Assembly: GCA_022827905.1 (NCBI GenBank)
Contig: JAJEIQ010000061.1
Span: forward strand, 1 to 64,000
Reading direction: 5' to 3'
DNA length: 64,000 nt
Origin: Pseudomonadales bacterium
GTDB lineage: Bacteria; Pseudomonadota; Gammaproteobacteria; Pseudomonadales; Azotimanducaceae
Shown here in pieces: positions 1 through 10,216 of the stretch. The position numbers were made by a program, and so were the translations under genes. Positions within the stretch are counted from its first letter, which is position 1; every line of letters begins with the position of its first letter. Below the pieces are notes generated by a model. The model did not search any database, had not been told where the DNA came from, and saw only the letters and a program-made list of their open reading frames with translations.

Positions 1-221
1 CCTTGGAACCCAACCAGCTGTGACCCATGCCCCCGCCCAACGTCCGAATGGGCGAACCATAGAACCCGCCGGCTATAATGTCAAGCCGTGCGAAACACGC
101 CCTCAGGCGTCAACCAACGGCGCGGGGGTGCGAATAGTTACAAAAATTAAGAAAAACTTGAAACAACCTGTAGTATTCCGCAATTTATTGTTACACTCCG
201 CGACGAAGCCGACAATTGCTG

Positions 222-227
222 AAGGAG
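222..227 (+). promoter_or_regulatory. Shine-Dalgarno site of the TonB receptor
   Basis: AAGGAG lies 10 bases before the ATG at 238. It is the only strong ribosome binding site near the 5' end of the receptor and therefore picks the ATG at 238, even though that ATG is out of frame with the rest of the gene because of the C tract that follows. Confidence 0.7.
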
Positions 228-237
228 TGCTTTTCTC

Positions 238-3172
238 ATGTTCCAATCCCCCCCCCCCCCCCCGTAGGGCTTTGGTCGCCGCCTTTTTGGCGATGACGGC
301 CCTGCCCCTGGGCACCTATGCGCAAGAAGCGGACGAGGCCATGGAGCCTTCCGAGGCAGCCGCGCCGATCGAGGAGATCGTGGTCACCGGTTCGCGCATT
401 CGCCGAACCAACCTAGTCAGCGCCAGCCCCGTTACCCAAGTGACCTCCGAGGAAGTGCTTTTTCAAGGCACAGTGCGGGCGGAGGACATGGTGCGCACCC
501 TGCCGCAGGTCTATTCGGACCAGAATACGGGTCAGTCCAACGGCGCCACCGGCACCGCCACGCTGAACCTGCGCAACTTGGGCGCGGAACGCACCTTGGT
601 GTTGGTCAACGGCCGCCGGCTGCCGGCGGGCTCGCCCATCCAAGGCGGTATTGGCGCCGACATCAACCAGATTCCGAGCGCCCTCATCGACAGCGTCGAG
701 GTGCTGACCGGCGGCGCGTCCGCCACCTACGGGTCGGACGCGGTGGCTGGCGTGGTCAACTTCCTGATGAAGGACGACTTCCAAGGCCTGCGGTTTGACT
801 ACCAGTTCAGCCAGTACCAGCACAACAACCGCTCCGGCAAGTGGCAGGGCATCGTCGAGAATGCGGGCTATCCCGCAGCGGACGGCAGCAACGCCGATGG
901 GGACATGTCCTACCTGTCGTTGATCGTCGGCGGCGACCTCGATGGCGGCCGCGGCAACGTCACGGCTTATGCCACCTATCGGGACATCGAAGCGGTTTGG
1001 CAGGGCGACCGGGACTACAGCTCCTGTGCACTGAGCGACGACACCACGTTCTGCTTCGGCTCATCCACCATTCCCCAAGGGCGGTTCACGAACTTCGGCG
1101 TTGGCGGTCCGTTCGTTGACTACATCGTGTCGGGGAATGAATTCGTCGCGCGCCAAGGGGAGACGTTCAACTACGGCCCCCTGAACTACTATCAGCGCCC
1201 GGACGAGCAGTACACCTTTGGCGCCTTTGCCCACTACAACCTGAGCGACCGGGCGGAGGTGTACACCGAGTTGATGTTCATGGACGACCGCTCGGTATCG
1301 CAGATTGCGCCCTCCGGCGCCTTCTTCGTGACCGAGTCGCTCAGTTGCGGCAATCCGCTGATGTCGCAACAGCAGTTTGATACCGTTTGCGGCTCCATCG
1401 GCCTGACTATGGACGACGTTCGCGCGCCCTTCTGGATTGGTCGGCGCAACATAGAAGGCGGCAATCGCCAGCAGGATCTGCGCCATACCAGCTTCCGGGG
1501 CGTGTTCGGCGTGCGCGGCGACCTCAACGACAACTGGACCTACGACGCTTCCATGCTCTACGCCGAGGTCAGCATGGAGAACACCTACCTGAACGACTTG
1601 GGCACCACCGAGATTCGGCGCGCCTTGGACGCGGTTCGGCATCCGGAAACCGGCGAAGTTGTTTGTCGATCCGTGGTTGACGGCTCCGACCCGGCCTGCG
1701 TGCCTTGGAACATCTTCCAGGAGGGCGGCGTCACCCAAGAGGCGTTGGACTACATCGTCCTGCCCCTTTTCGCCCGCGGCACCACCGACCAGATCGTGGC
1801 CTCGGCCTTCGTCTCCGGCGACCTGGGCGAGTACGGCGTGCGGATGCCCAGTGCCGACAACGGCGTCGCGGTGGTGTTCGGTGCGGAGTACCGAGAGGAG
1901 AACCTCGACTTCAATCCCGACGAAGGCTTCCGCAACGGCGAAGGCGCGGGCCAAGGCGGCGCCACCAATCCCGTGAGCGGCGGCTACGATCTCTGGGAGT
2001 TGTTTGTTGAAGCTAGCATTCCGCTGGTGGAAGGGGCGGCATGGGCCGAGGAGCTGACCTTGGACGGCGGCTTTCGCTACTCCGACTACAGCTACGGCGT
2101 CTCCACGGAAACCTTCGGCGTTCGCGTCGGTTGGGCCATCAACCATTCCGTCAAGGCCCGCGGCAGCTTTCAACGCGCCATCCGCGCCGCCAACCTGCGC
2201 GAGCTGTTCCAGCCCCAGGGCTTCAACCTGTTCGACATGACCGGCGACCCCTGCGGCGGTCCGGTCACGGGCGGGGTCACGGCGGCGGGCCGGAGCTTTG
2301 AGGAATGCGCCCGCACTGGCGTGACGGCGGAGCAATTCGGCAACATCGCCAACTCGCCGGCCGGCCAGTACAACTTCCTGCAAGGCGGCAACCCCAACCT
2401 CGAGCCCGAGGAAGCGGACACCTACTCCTTTGGCGTTGTCCTCACGCCAGCGGCGATCGATGGCCTGACGCTCACGGTCGACTACTTCAACATCAAGATC
2501 GAGAAAGGCATCAGCAATCTGGGGCCGGAATTCATCCTGGACCAGTGCTTGGACGGCAATCAGTCCCAATGCGCTTCCGTCAGGCGGGGCCGGCCAGGCG
2601 ATCTGTGGATTGGTTCGAACGTCCAGACCAGCGGCCATATCGTGGCCCTGCAGGACAACCTAGCCATCGAGAAGGTCACTGGCTTCGACCTGATTGCGGA
2701 CTACGTCTTTGACGTCGGCGATATGGGCAGCGTGAACGTCAGCAACGTCATGTCCCTCATCGACAAGTGGGACCAACAGGAGTTGGCGGGCGCGCCCACC
2801 GAGGCCTGCTCTGGCAAGTGGGGCGCCTACTGCGGCTATCCCACGCCGGACCTGCGCAACAAACTGCGCGTGGTCTGGACCACACCTTGGAACGTGGCGG
2901 CCAGCATGATGTGGCGCTACACCAGCAAGGTGGATGACCTGAACGAATCCGACATCGACCTCAAGGCCATCTCCTACGTCGACTTGTCGGTGTTCTGGGA
3001 CGTTCGGGAGAGCACCCAGATTCGTCTGGGCGTCAACAACGTCTTCGACGAGGCGCCGCCGATTGCCGGCAACGGCGCCGGGCCGTCCATCAACGGCAAC
3101 GGCAACACCTTCCCAGGCATGTACGATGCCTTGGGCCGGTACTGGTTCATCGCAGCCAGCTTGTCTCTCTGA
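238..3172 (+). CDS. TonB-dependent outer-membrane receptor, start and body in different frames across a poly-C tract
   Basis: This is a TonB-gated outer-membrane transporter of unknown substrate. The N-terminal TonB-box/plug region is clear (IEEIVVTGSRI, then a plug with LRNLGAERTLVLVNGRRLP), and a long beta-barrel ends in the aromatic-containing strand YWFIAASLSL. About 977 residues are expected, normal for the family. The body frame is open upstream to about base 20, but that stretch does not look like protein. The natural start is the ATG at 238, with a good ribosome site. It encodes MFQS, then prolines from a run of 16 C, then hits TAG at 265-267. Removing one C (or adding two) would join it to RRALVAAFLAMTALPLGTYAQ, an excellent signal peptide. 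As written the gene is therefore out of frame: either phase-OFF or a homopolymer sequencing error. It stands alone, with a strong hairpin downstream. Confidence 0.85.
248..263 (+). repeat. Homopolymeric C16 tract in the signal-peptide region
   Basis: There are sixteen consecutive C residues four codons after the ATG of the TonB receptor. Reading from the ATG, tract lengths that are multiples of three (15, 18) give the full receptor. Length 16 ends in a stop at 265-267 and length 17 enters the third frame. Tracts like this, placed just inside a surface-protein gene, are classic slipped-strand phase-variation sites. They are also places where sequencing and assembly often miscount. Confidence 0.9.
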
Positions 3173-3184
3173 CCGGCCTCCTGC

Positions 3185-3210
3185 GGGCTCGGGGCCTCGC
3201 CCCCGAGCCC
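3185..3210 (+). terminator. GC-rich hairpin after the TonB receptor
   Basis: A perfect 10-bp stem (GGGCTCGGGG, 6-base loop, CCCCGAGCCC) begins 13 bases after the stop codon. A short T run (TTTT) follows about 11 bases later rather than directly, so this is a probable but not textbook intrinsic terminator. Confidence 0.6.
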
Positions 3211-3301
3211 CGCTGCCGCCGTTTTCCGGCGACCATGCCTTCGCTTCCCCAAGGGGTGATAGACTTCGCGAGCGTTGTGGAATTGAACCAACGGAGGGAC
3301 G

Positions 3302-3502
3302 ATGTCCATCGAGAACGGCGAGCGGTTTATTCGAGCATTGAAGGCCGATCAGGCGTTGCGGGACAAGGTCAGGGCTGAAGGCCGCGAGAACTTAACGACC
3401 ATCAGCGCCGCAGCGGGAGCATCCTGCAATGCGTTTGACGTGGTGGCGGCGCTGCTCAGGCAGATCGAGGGGGCCGAAACCTTGCCGGAGTGGGAGCGGT
3501 AG
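3302..3502 (+). CDS. Nif11-like small protein (66 residues)
   Basis: The protein starts MSIENGERFIRALKADQALR, matching the pattern of the Nif11 family: an N-terminal MS-x-E, an amphipathic helix with F-x-x-x-L, then D-x-x-L-R. A GGAGG ribosome site sits just before the ATG. Nif11-like domains occur as small free-standing proteins near nitrogen-fixation genes and as leader regions of peptide natural-product precursors. Here there is no double-glycine cleavage site, no Cys/Ser-rich core and no modifying enzyme nearby, so a precursor role is not supported. The C-terminus (LPEWER) is short. Its stop abuts that of convergent lpxA with no base between them. Function unknown. Confidence 0.65.
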   Translation: MSIENGERFIRALKADQALRDKVRAEGRENLTTISAAAGASCNAFDVVAALLRQIEGAETLPEWER

Positions 3503-4285
3503 CTACCCGGAATTGCGTCGTGGCCGAATGACGCCGACTTCCGAGGCCTCCACGGAGGCGACGAAGCACTCGACTTCCGGGCAGTCGGCGTGTTCCGTTC
3601 GCAGGCGCTCGCAGGCTTCCTCCGCAGTGAGGCCGGAGCGGTACAGGATCTTGAAGGCGCCGCGCAGGATCGCGATGAGTTCCGGTTCATAGCCCCTTCG
3701 GCGCATCCCCTCGACGTTCATGCCCACCGCTGCGGCCGGATTGCCCGCCACGGTGACGTAAGCCGGCACGTCCTTGAGCACTAGGCTCATGCCGGCGATG
3801 TGGGTGTGGGCGCCGATGTTGCGGAACTGCGGCACCCCGACGTAGCCGCCGAAGTTGGCGTGGTCACCTACGGTGCAGTGGCCGGACACCGAAGCGTTGT
3901 TGGCCATGATGACGTGGTCGCCCACCGTGCAGTCGTGGCCGATGTGAACGTAGGCCATGAACAGGCCGTGGCTACCGACGACTGTCTCGCCCTCGCCCAT
4001 GCCCCGATGCACGGTGACGCCCTCGCGGAAGACGTTGCCGTCGCCGATTTCCAGACGGGTGGGCTCGCCGCGGTAGGCCAGTGCCGGGGTGTCTTCGCCG
4101 ATCGTGGCGAACTGGAAGATGCGGTTGCCGGCGCCCATGCGCGTGGGCCCCTTGATGACCGCGTGCGCCCCAATGACGCAGCCGTCGCCGATCACGACAT
4201 CCGGCCCGATGAGGGTCCAAGGCCCGACTTCAACCCCGACGCCGAGTTCGGCGGAGGGGTCGATGATAGCGCGAGCGTCAATCAC
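3503..4285 (-). CDS. lpxA: UDP-N-acetylglucosamine acyltransferase LpxA
   Basis: LpxA transfers a 3-hydroxyacyl chain from acyl-ACP to UDP-GlcNAc, the first step of lipid A synthesis in the cytoplasm. The 260-residue chain is full length. It has many left-handed beta-helix hexapeptides and the catalytic VHIGHDC segment (His114 and His117, the latter matching E. coli His125), followed by a helical C-terminal domain with NVEGMRRRGY and LYRSG. At residue 152 it has Pro in VPQF where most LpxA proteins have His (E. coli His144, VHQF). It is the last gene of skp-lpxD-fabZ-lpxA, 9 bases after fabZ. The usual downstream lpxB is absent, and the gene runs convergently into the Nif11-like ORF. Confidence 0.95.
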   Translation of the reverse strand: MIDARAIIDPSAELGVGVEVGPWTLIGPDVVIGDGCVIGAHAVIKGPTRMGAGNRIFQFATIGEDTPALAYRGEPTRLEIGDGNVFREGVTVHRGMGEGETVVGSHGLFMAYVHIGHDCTVGDHVIMANNASVSGHCTVGDHANFGGYVGVPQFRNIGAHTHIAGMSLVLKDVPAYVTVAGNPAAAVGMNVEGMRRRGYEPELIAILRGAFKILYRSGLTAEEACERLRTEHADCPEVECFVASVEASEVGVIRPRRNSG

Positions 4286-4294
4286 CGGACCGCG

Positions 4295-4741
4295 TCACGG
4301 CTTGCGGCCCGCGCAAAGAATGTCCGAAGTGCAGGCGAGTTCGCCGTCCACGTACGCCCGGCAGGCGAACTTCATGACGGTGCGCCGCTCGACGAGGATT
4401 TCGCTTTCCATGTCGAGGCGGTCGCCGGGCACCACCGGACGCTTGAAGCGGGTGTTGTCGGTGCCCGCCAAGTAGAAGATGAGGTCCTTCGCTTCCTGGT
4501 CCTTGGTTGCCATCGCCAGCACGCCGGACACTTGCGCCATGGCCTCGACGATGAGCACCCCCGGCATGATGGGGTAGCTGGGGAAGTGGCCGCTGAAAAA
4601 AGGTTCGTTAATGCTGACGTTCTTGTAGCCCTTGACGCTTTCTCCGGGCTTAAGCGCCGTGATCCGGTCAACGAGCAGAAACGGGTAGCGGTGCGGCAGA
4701 TACTTGAACAGGTCGTCCATGCTCAGGATTGAATCGCTCAT
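4295..4741 (-). CDS. fabZ: 3-hydroxyacyl-ACP dehydratase FabZ
   Basis: FabZ is a hot-dog-fold enzyme that dehydrates 3-hydroxyacyl-ACP in fatty acid elongation. It competes with LpxA and LpxD for the same substrate, which is why it sits between them. The 148 residues are standard. The active-site pair is visible: His52 in GHFPSYPIMPG and Glu66 in VEAMAQ. N-terminal YLPHRYPFLLVDR is also typical. Its ATG overlaps the lpxD stop by four bases, so the two are probably translationally coupled. Confidence 0.97.
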   Translation of the reverse strand: MSDSILSMDDLFKYLPHRYPFLLVDRITALKPGESVKGYKNVSINEPFFSGHFPSYPIMPGVLIVEAMAQVSGVLAMATKDQEAKDLIFYLAGTDNTRFKRPVVPGDRLDMESEILVERRTVMKFACRAYVDGELACTSDILCAGRKP

Positions 4742-5787
4742 TGGCCGGATTTTTCCAGTTCGGTGACCCGCCGGTCCAGCTTGGCGGCGCGGCGGGCCAA
4801 CTCATCAAGGTTTTGGAAGCGCAGGGCGTTGCGCTTCCAAGCGGTGGCAGCGTTGTGCAGGACGCCCCCGGAATAGGTGCCGGGCTCGGTGATTGACTGC
4901 GAGACATGGGTGCAGCCGCTGACGGTGACGCCGTCGCAGATTCGGATCGGCCGATCTCCGCCGACGCCGACCATGCCGGCCAGAACGCAGCCCCGGCCGA
5001 TTTCGGTGCTGCCGACGATCCCCACGCAGCCGCAGATCACGCTGTGCGCGCCGATGCGGCAGTTGTGGCCGATTTGCACTTGATTGTCGATCTTGACGCC
5101 ATCCTCGATGAGGGTGTCCTCGATGGCGCCCCGATCGACGGTGGTGGCGGCCCCGATGCTGACGTCCCGGCCGAGCGTCACGCCACCGAGCTGGGCGATG
5201 GGCGCCAGGGCGCCGTCGCTGCTGCGGGCGAACCCGAAGCCGTCGGCGCCGAGTACCGCGTTGGCGTGCACCACGGAGTGCGCGCCGACTTTGACGTCGT
5301 CATAAAGGGTGGCGTTGGCCATGATGCGCACGCCCTCGTCGAGCCGGCAACGGTCGCCGACTACGGCGTTGGCGTGAATGGCCACATCGCCGGCCACGGT
5401 GGTTTCCGATCCGATGGCCACCCCGGGGCCGATGCGCGCCGTTGGATCGATGACGGCGCTGGCGTCGATCCAGGCGCTGGCGTGAATGCCGGCGCCCAGC
5501 CGCGGCGGACGCTCCCAGAGTCGGGAAGCGGTGGCGAATGCGAAGTAGGGGTCCGCGACCACGATGGCGTTGGTGGGGCAGAGCGCCAAGTCGCGGCCGT
5601 GGAGAATGACGGCGGACGCCTTGGTCCTGGGCAAAGCCTGCCGATAGGCTGGATTGGAAAGGTGGGTGAGTTGGCCCGGCATCGCGGAGGGCAGGGCACC
5701 CACGCCGGCGATCACCACATCCGCGTCGCCGACGACTTGGCCGCCCACTCGCTCGGCTAGCTCACCAAGGCGGTAGCTGCCGGTCAC
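4738..5787 (-). CDS. lpxD: UDP-3-O-acyl-glucosamine N-acyltransferase LpxD
   Basis: LpxD adds the second 3-hydroxyacyl chain to UDP-3-O-acyl-glucosamine in lipid A synthesis. The 349 residues comprise an N-terminal uridine-binding domain (to about residue 95), a long left-handed beta helix of hexapeptide repeats, and a C-terminal helix (NLDELARRAAKLDRRVTELEK). The catalytic His lies in VQIGHNCRIGAHSVICG. It overlaps skp upstream by four bases and fabZ downstream by four bases, which indicates a single transcript. Confidence 0.96.
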   Translation of the reverse strand: MTGSYRLGELAERVGGQVVGDADVVIAGVGALPSAMPGQLTHLSNPAYRQALPRTKASAVILHGRDLALCPTNAIVVADPYFAFATASRLWERPPRLGAGIHASAWIDASAVIDPTARIGPGVAIGSETTVAGDVAIHANAVVGDRCRLDEGVRIMANATLYDDVKVGAHSVVHANAVLGADGFGFARSSDGALAPIAQLGGVTLGRDVSIGAATTVDRGAIEDTLIEDGVKIDNQVQIGHNCRIGAHSVICGCVGIVGSTEIGRGCVLAGMVGVGGDRPIRICDGVTVSGCTHVSQSITEPGTYSGGVLHNAATAWKRNALRFQNLDELARRAAKLDRRVTELEKSGQ

Positions 5788-6305
5788 GAACTCGGCGCGT
5801 CGCGCTTCTGGTTCAGCTTTTCCGTCACCCGGCGGGTGATGTCGTGCTTGGGGTTGACGTAGCGAAGATTGGCGCGCTCCATGATGAGGTCGTAGCCTTC
5901 CAACTCGATGAGGTCCTTAAGCACCGCATCCACTTTCGGCACCATCACTTGCAGCAGGTCCTGGCGGCGGTCCTGCAGGGCCTTTTGCAGCTTGTTGACC
6001 AGAAACTCGTAGTCGATGCGCTTGTCCTCGATGTCCTTCTGCGCCTTGCGCTGCTCGGTTGGGCTCATCACCTCCCCATCCGTTTGCAGCTTTTCCTGCA
6101 AGGCCTGGATTTCGGCGCCGAGCGCATTGACCTCCTCCTCCTCCTTCTTGAGCTCGCTTTGCGCCTGCTCCAGAAGGGCCTTGGCCTCCTCGCTGGACAC
6201 CAGCGCCCGCTGGGTGTCCAAGACGGCGATCTTCAGTTCCGCAGCGGCCATGGCGGCTGCGCCCAAGCTCAAGGCCAAAAGGGATAACTGGGCTAACCTC
6301 TTCAT
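5784..6305 (-). CDS. skp: Periplasmic chaperone Skp/OmpH
   Basis: Skp holds unfolded outer-membrane proteins in the periplasm. The chosen ATG at 6305 gives 173 residues with a clean signal peptide (MKRLAQLSLLALSLGAAAMA) followed by ELKIAVLDTQRALVSSEEAK, the OmpH signature. A long charged coiled coil (KKEEEEVNALGAEIQALQEK) forms the arms. An upstream in-frame ATG at 6389 would put 28 non-signal residues in front and is less likely. In most gammaproteobacteria bamA precedes skp. Here the upstream neighbour is guaB on the other strand, so the cluster has been cut off from bamA. Confidence 0.92.
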   Translation of the reverse strand: MKRLAQLSLLALSLGAAAMAAAELKIAVLDTQRALVSSEEAKALLEQAQSELKKEEEEVNALGAEIQALQEKLQTDGEVMSPTEQRKAQKDIEDKRIDYEFLVNKLQKALQDRRQDLLQVMVPKVDAVLKDLIELEGYDLIMERANLRYVNPKHDITRRVTEKLNQKRDAPSS

Positions 6306-8078
<1,773 letters not shown>

Positions 8079-8087
8079 TTTCGGCTG

Positions 8088-9704
8088 ATGGCAGCGCCCC
8101 TGCAAGCCGTTGAGCCGGCGGCGGCCGGGCACCTCCGGGACCAACGGCTGCTCATTGTCGACTTTGGTTCGCAATACACCCAACTCATCGCCCGGCGGGT
8201 GCGTGAGGCGGGGGTCTATTCGGAAATCCTGTCCTACGACGCGGGCATCGAGGCCTTTGCCGCCTTCGGCGCCCGGGGCATCATCCTGTCCGGCGGGCCA
8301 GAATCCGTCACGGAAACTACGGCACCGCCCATTCCCGATGGCTTGTTCGATCTCGGTGTGCCGGTGCTCGGCATTTGCTATGGCATGCAGGCCATGGCCC
8401 GGCACTTCGGCGGTCAGGTGGCGGCGTCCGCCAAGCGGGAGTTTGGCCCGGCGGAGATTTGTGTGCGTGGCCCCTCGCGGCTGCTGTCGGCGCTCGAACT
8501 CAATGCGCAAGGCGGCCTGCCAGTCTGGATGAGCCACGGCGACAAGGTGGTGTCGGCGCCGTCGGGCTTTCGAGTCACCGCATCGACGGACAGCGCCCCG
8601 GTGGCCGCCATGGAGCATGAGCAGGCGCCTTGGTACGGCCTGCAGTTCCATCCCGAAGTCACCCACACCGATCAGGGCGGGGCCATATACCGCCATTTCG
8701 TTCACGGCATTTGCGGTTGCGACGGCGCTTGGACGGCGGACAACATCATCGATGACGCCATCGAACGGGTGCGGCGGCAGGTCGGTGGCGACAAAGTGGT
8801 GCTCGGCCTGTCGGGCGGCGTGGATTCCAGCGTGGTGGCCGCGCTGCTGGCCCGGGCCATCGGCGATCAGCTCACTTGCGTATTCGTTGACAACGGCCTG
8901 CTGCGCAAGAACGAGCGGGCGGAGGTGGAGGCCGCGTTTGCACCCCCCGCCGCACCCTCCAATGCGCCGAACCTCAACCTGGTCACCGTGGACGCCCGGC
9001 GGGAGTTCTACGCCTGTTTAAGCGGAGTCGATGAGCCCGAGGCTAAGCGGCGGGCCATTGGCGAGACCTTCATCGACGTCTTCGAGGGAGTGGCCAACGA
9101 GATTGAAGGCGTCTCCTGGCTCGCCCAGGGCACCATCTACCCCGACGTGATCGAATCCGCCGCCAGCGCCCACGGTAATGCCCACGTGATCAAGTCCCAC
9201 CACAACGTCGGCGGGCTTCCTGAGCGCATGGCGCTAAAGCTCGTCGAACCCCTGCGCGAACTGTTCAAGGACGAAGTGCGTGCGGTGGGCGCCCGGCTCG
9301 GTTTGCCGGACAGCCTGATCAACCGCCACCCTTTTCCCGGACCGGGGCTGGCGGTGCGCGTGCTCGGCGAAGTGAAGCCCGCCTATGCGGACGTGCTGCG
9401 CGAGGCGGACGCCATCTTCCTTGAGGCGTTGCGCGCGGCGGGCCTCTACCATCAGGTCAGCCAGGCGTTCGCCGTTTACTTGCCGGTGAAGTCCGTCGGC
9501 GTGGTCGGTGACGCCCGGCGCTATGAACACGTCATCGCCTTGCGGGCGGTGGAGACGGTGGACTTCATGACCGCGCGTTGGGCAAAGCTGCCCTATGACC
9601 TTCTGGAGCAGGTCTCGGCCCGGATCATCAACGAGCTGCCGCAGGTCTCCCGGGTGGTGTACGACATTTCCAGCAAACCGCCGGCGACCATCGAGTGGGA
9701 ATAG
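8088..9704 (+). CDS. guaA: GMP synthase (glutamine-hydrolysing) GuaA
   Basis: GuaA converts XMP to GMP using glutamine and ATP. The 538-residue chain has an N-terminal class I amidotransferase domain (Cys97 in GICYGMQ, His and Glu in QFHPEVTHT), an ATP-pyrophosphatase domain with the P-loop [11 protein letters not shown], and a C-terminal dimerisation domain ending in the family-typical KPPATIEWE. About 18 residues precede the first conserved strand ([13 protein letters not shown]), so the true start could be slightly downstream. It overlaps tadA by ten bases. Confidence 0.97.
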   Translation: MAAPLQAVEPAAAGHLRDQRLLIVDFGSQYTQLIARRVREAGVYSEILSYDAGIEAFAAFGARGIILSGGPESVTETTAPPIPDGLFDLGVPVLGICYGMQAMARHFGGQVAASAKREFGPAEICVRGPSRLLSALELNAQGGLPVWMSHGDKVVSAPSGFRVTASTDSAPVAAMEHEQAPWYGLQFHPEVTHTDQGGAIYRHFVHGICGCDGAWTADNIIDDAIERVRRQVGGDKVVLGLSGGVDSSVVAALLARAIGDQLTCVFVDNGLLRKNERAEVEAAFAPPAAPSNAPNLNLVTVDARREFYACLSGVDEPEAKRRAIGETFIDVFEGVANEIEGVSWLAQGTIYPDVIESAASAHGNAHVIKSHHNVGGLPERMALKLVEPLRELFKDEVRAVGARLGLPDSLINRHPFPGPGLAVRVLGEVKPAYADVLREADAIFLEALRAAGLYHQVSQAFAVYLPVKSVGVVGDARRYEHVIALRAVETVDFMTARWAKLPYDLLEQVSARIINELPQVSRVVYDISSKPPATIEWE

Positions 9705-10162
9705 CCGAAACGGACCTCGCTTGGATGGGAGAAGCCCTCGAACTGGCTGAAGAGGCGGCTAGCTGCGGCGAAGTGCCGGTGGGGGCCGTGGTGGTGGACA
9801 CGGCGGACAACGCCTTGCTCGGCCAGGGCCGCAATCGGGTGATCGAGGACAACGACCCAACCGCCCATGCGGAGATCGTCGCGCTGCGCGATGCCGGGAC
9901 GGCACGGGGCAATTACCGGCTGCCGGGCGCCACCCTGTACGTCACCGTGGAGCCCTGCACCATGTGCGCGGGCGCACTCGTTCACGCCCGCATTGGGCGG
10001 TTGGTGTTCGGCGCGCGGGAGCCCCGGGCGGGCGCCGTGGAAAGCCGGGCGCGGGTTTTGGACAACCCCGCCCACAACCATCGGGTGGCCATCAGCGGCG
10101 GCGTCATGGCGGCGGAGTGCGGCGCCCTGATGCGCGCCTTCTTTGCGGAGCGGCGGCCTTGA
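9695..10162 (+). CDS. tadA: tRNA-specific adenosine deaminase TadA
   Basis: TadA deaminates A34 to inosine in tRNA-Arg(ACG). The 155 residues carry the zinc deaminase signature: HAE at 58-60 (His ligand and catalytic Glu) and PCTMC at 87-91 (two Cys ligands). [15 protein letters not shown] near the end is typical. The GTG at 9695 lies inside the guaA end, and an ATG at 9725 is an alternative that would trim ten residues. The guaA-tadA-purL order is characteristic of gammaproteobacteria, although the mltF gene often found between tadA and purL is missing. Confidence 0.95.
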   Translation: MGIAETDLAWMGEALELAEEAASCGEVPVGAVVVDTADNALLGQGRNRVIEDNDPTAHAEIVALRDAGTARGNYRLPGATLYVTVEPCTMCAGALVHARIGRLVFGAREPRAGAVESRARVLDNPAHNHRVAISGGVMAAECGALMRAFFAERRP

Positions 10163-10216
10163 TCGACCTGACCCGCTACGGCTTGTGGAAAAGTGGTTCA
10201 TAAGCCTACAAAGCTG

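Noticed and set aside
74-79. Perfect TATAAT upstream of the TonB receptor
   Set aside because: No -35 box at a suitable distance, and it is 160 bases from the ATG. Kept only as a weak possibility.
20-237. Extension of the TonB receptor upstream of the C tract in the body frame
   Set aside because: The extra 73 or so residues show no signal peptide or family similarity, and the well-placed ribosome site belongs to the ATG in the other frame.
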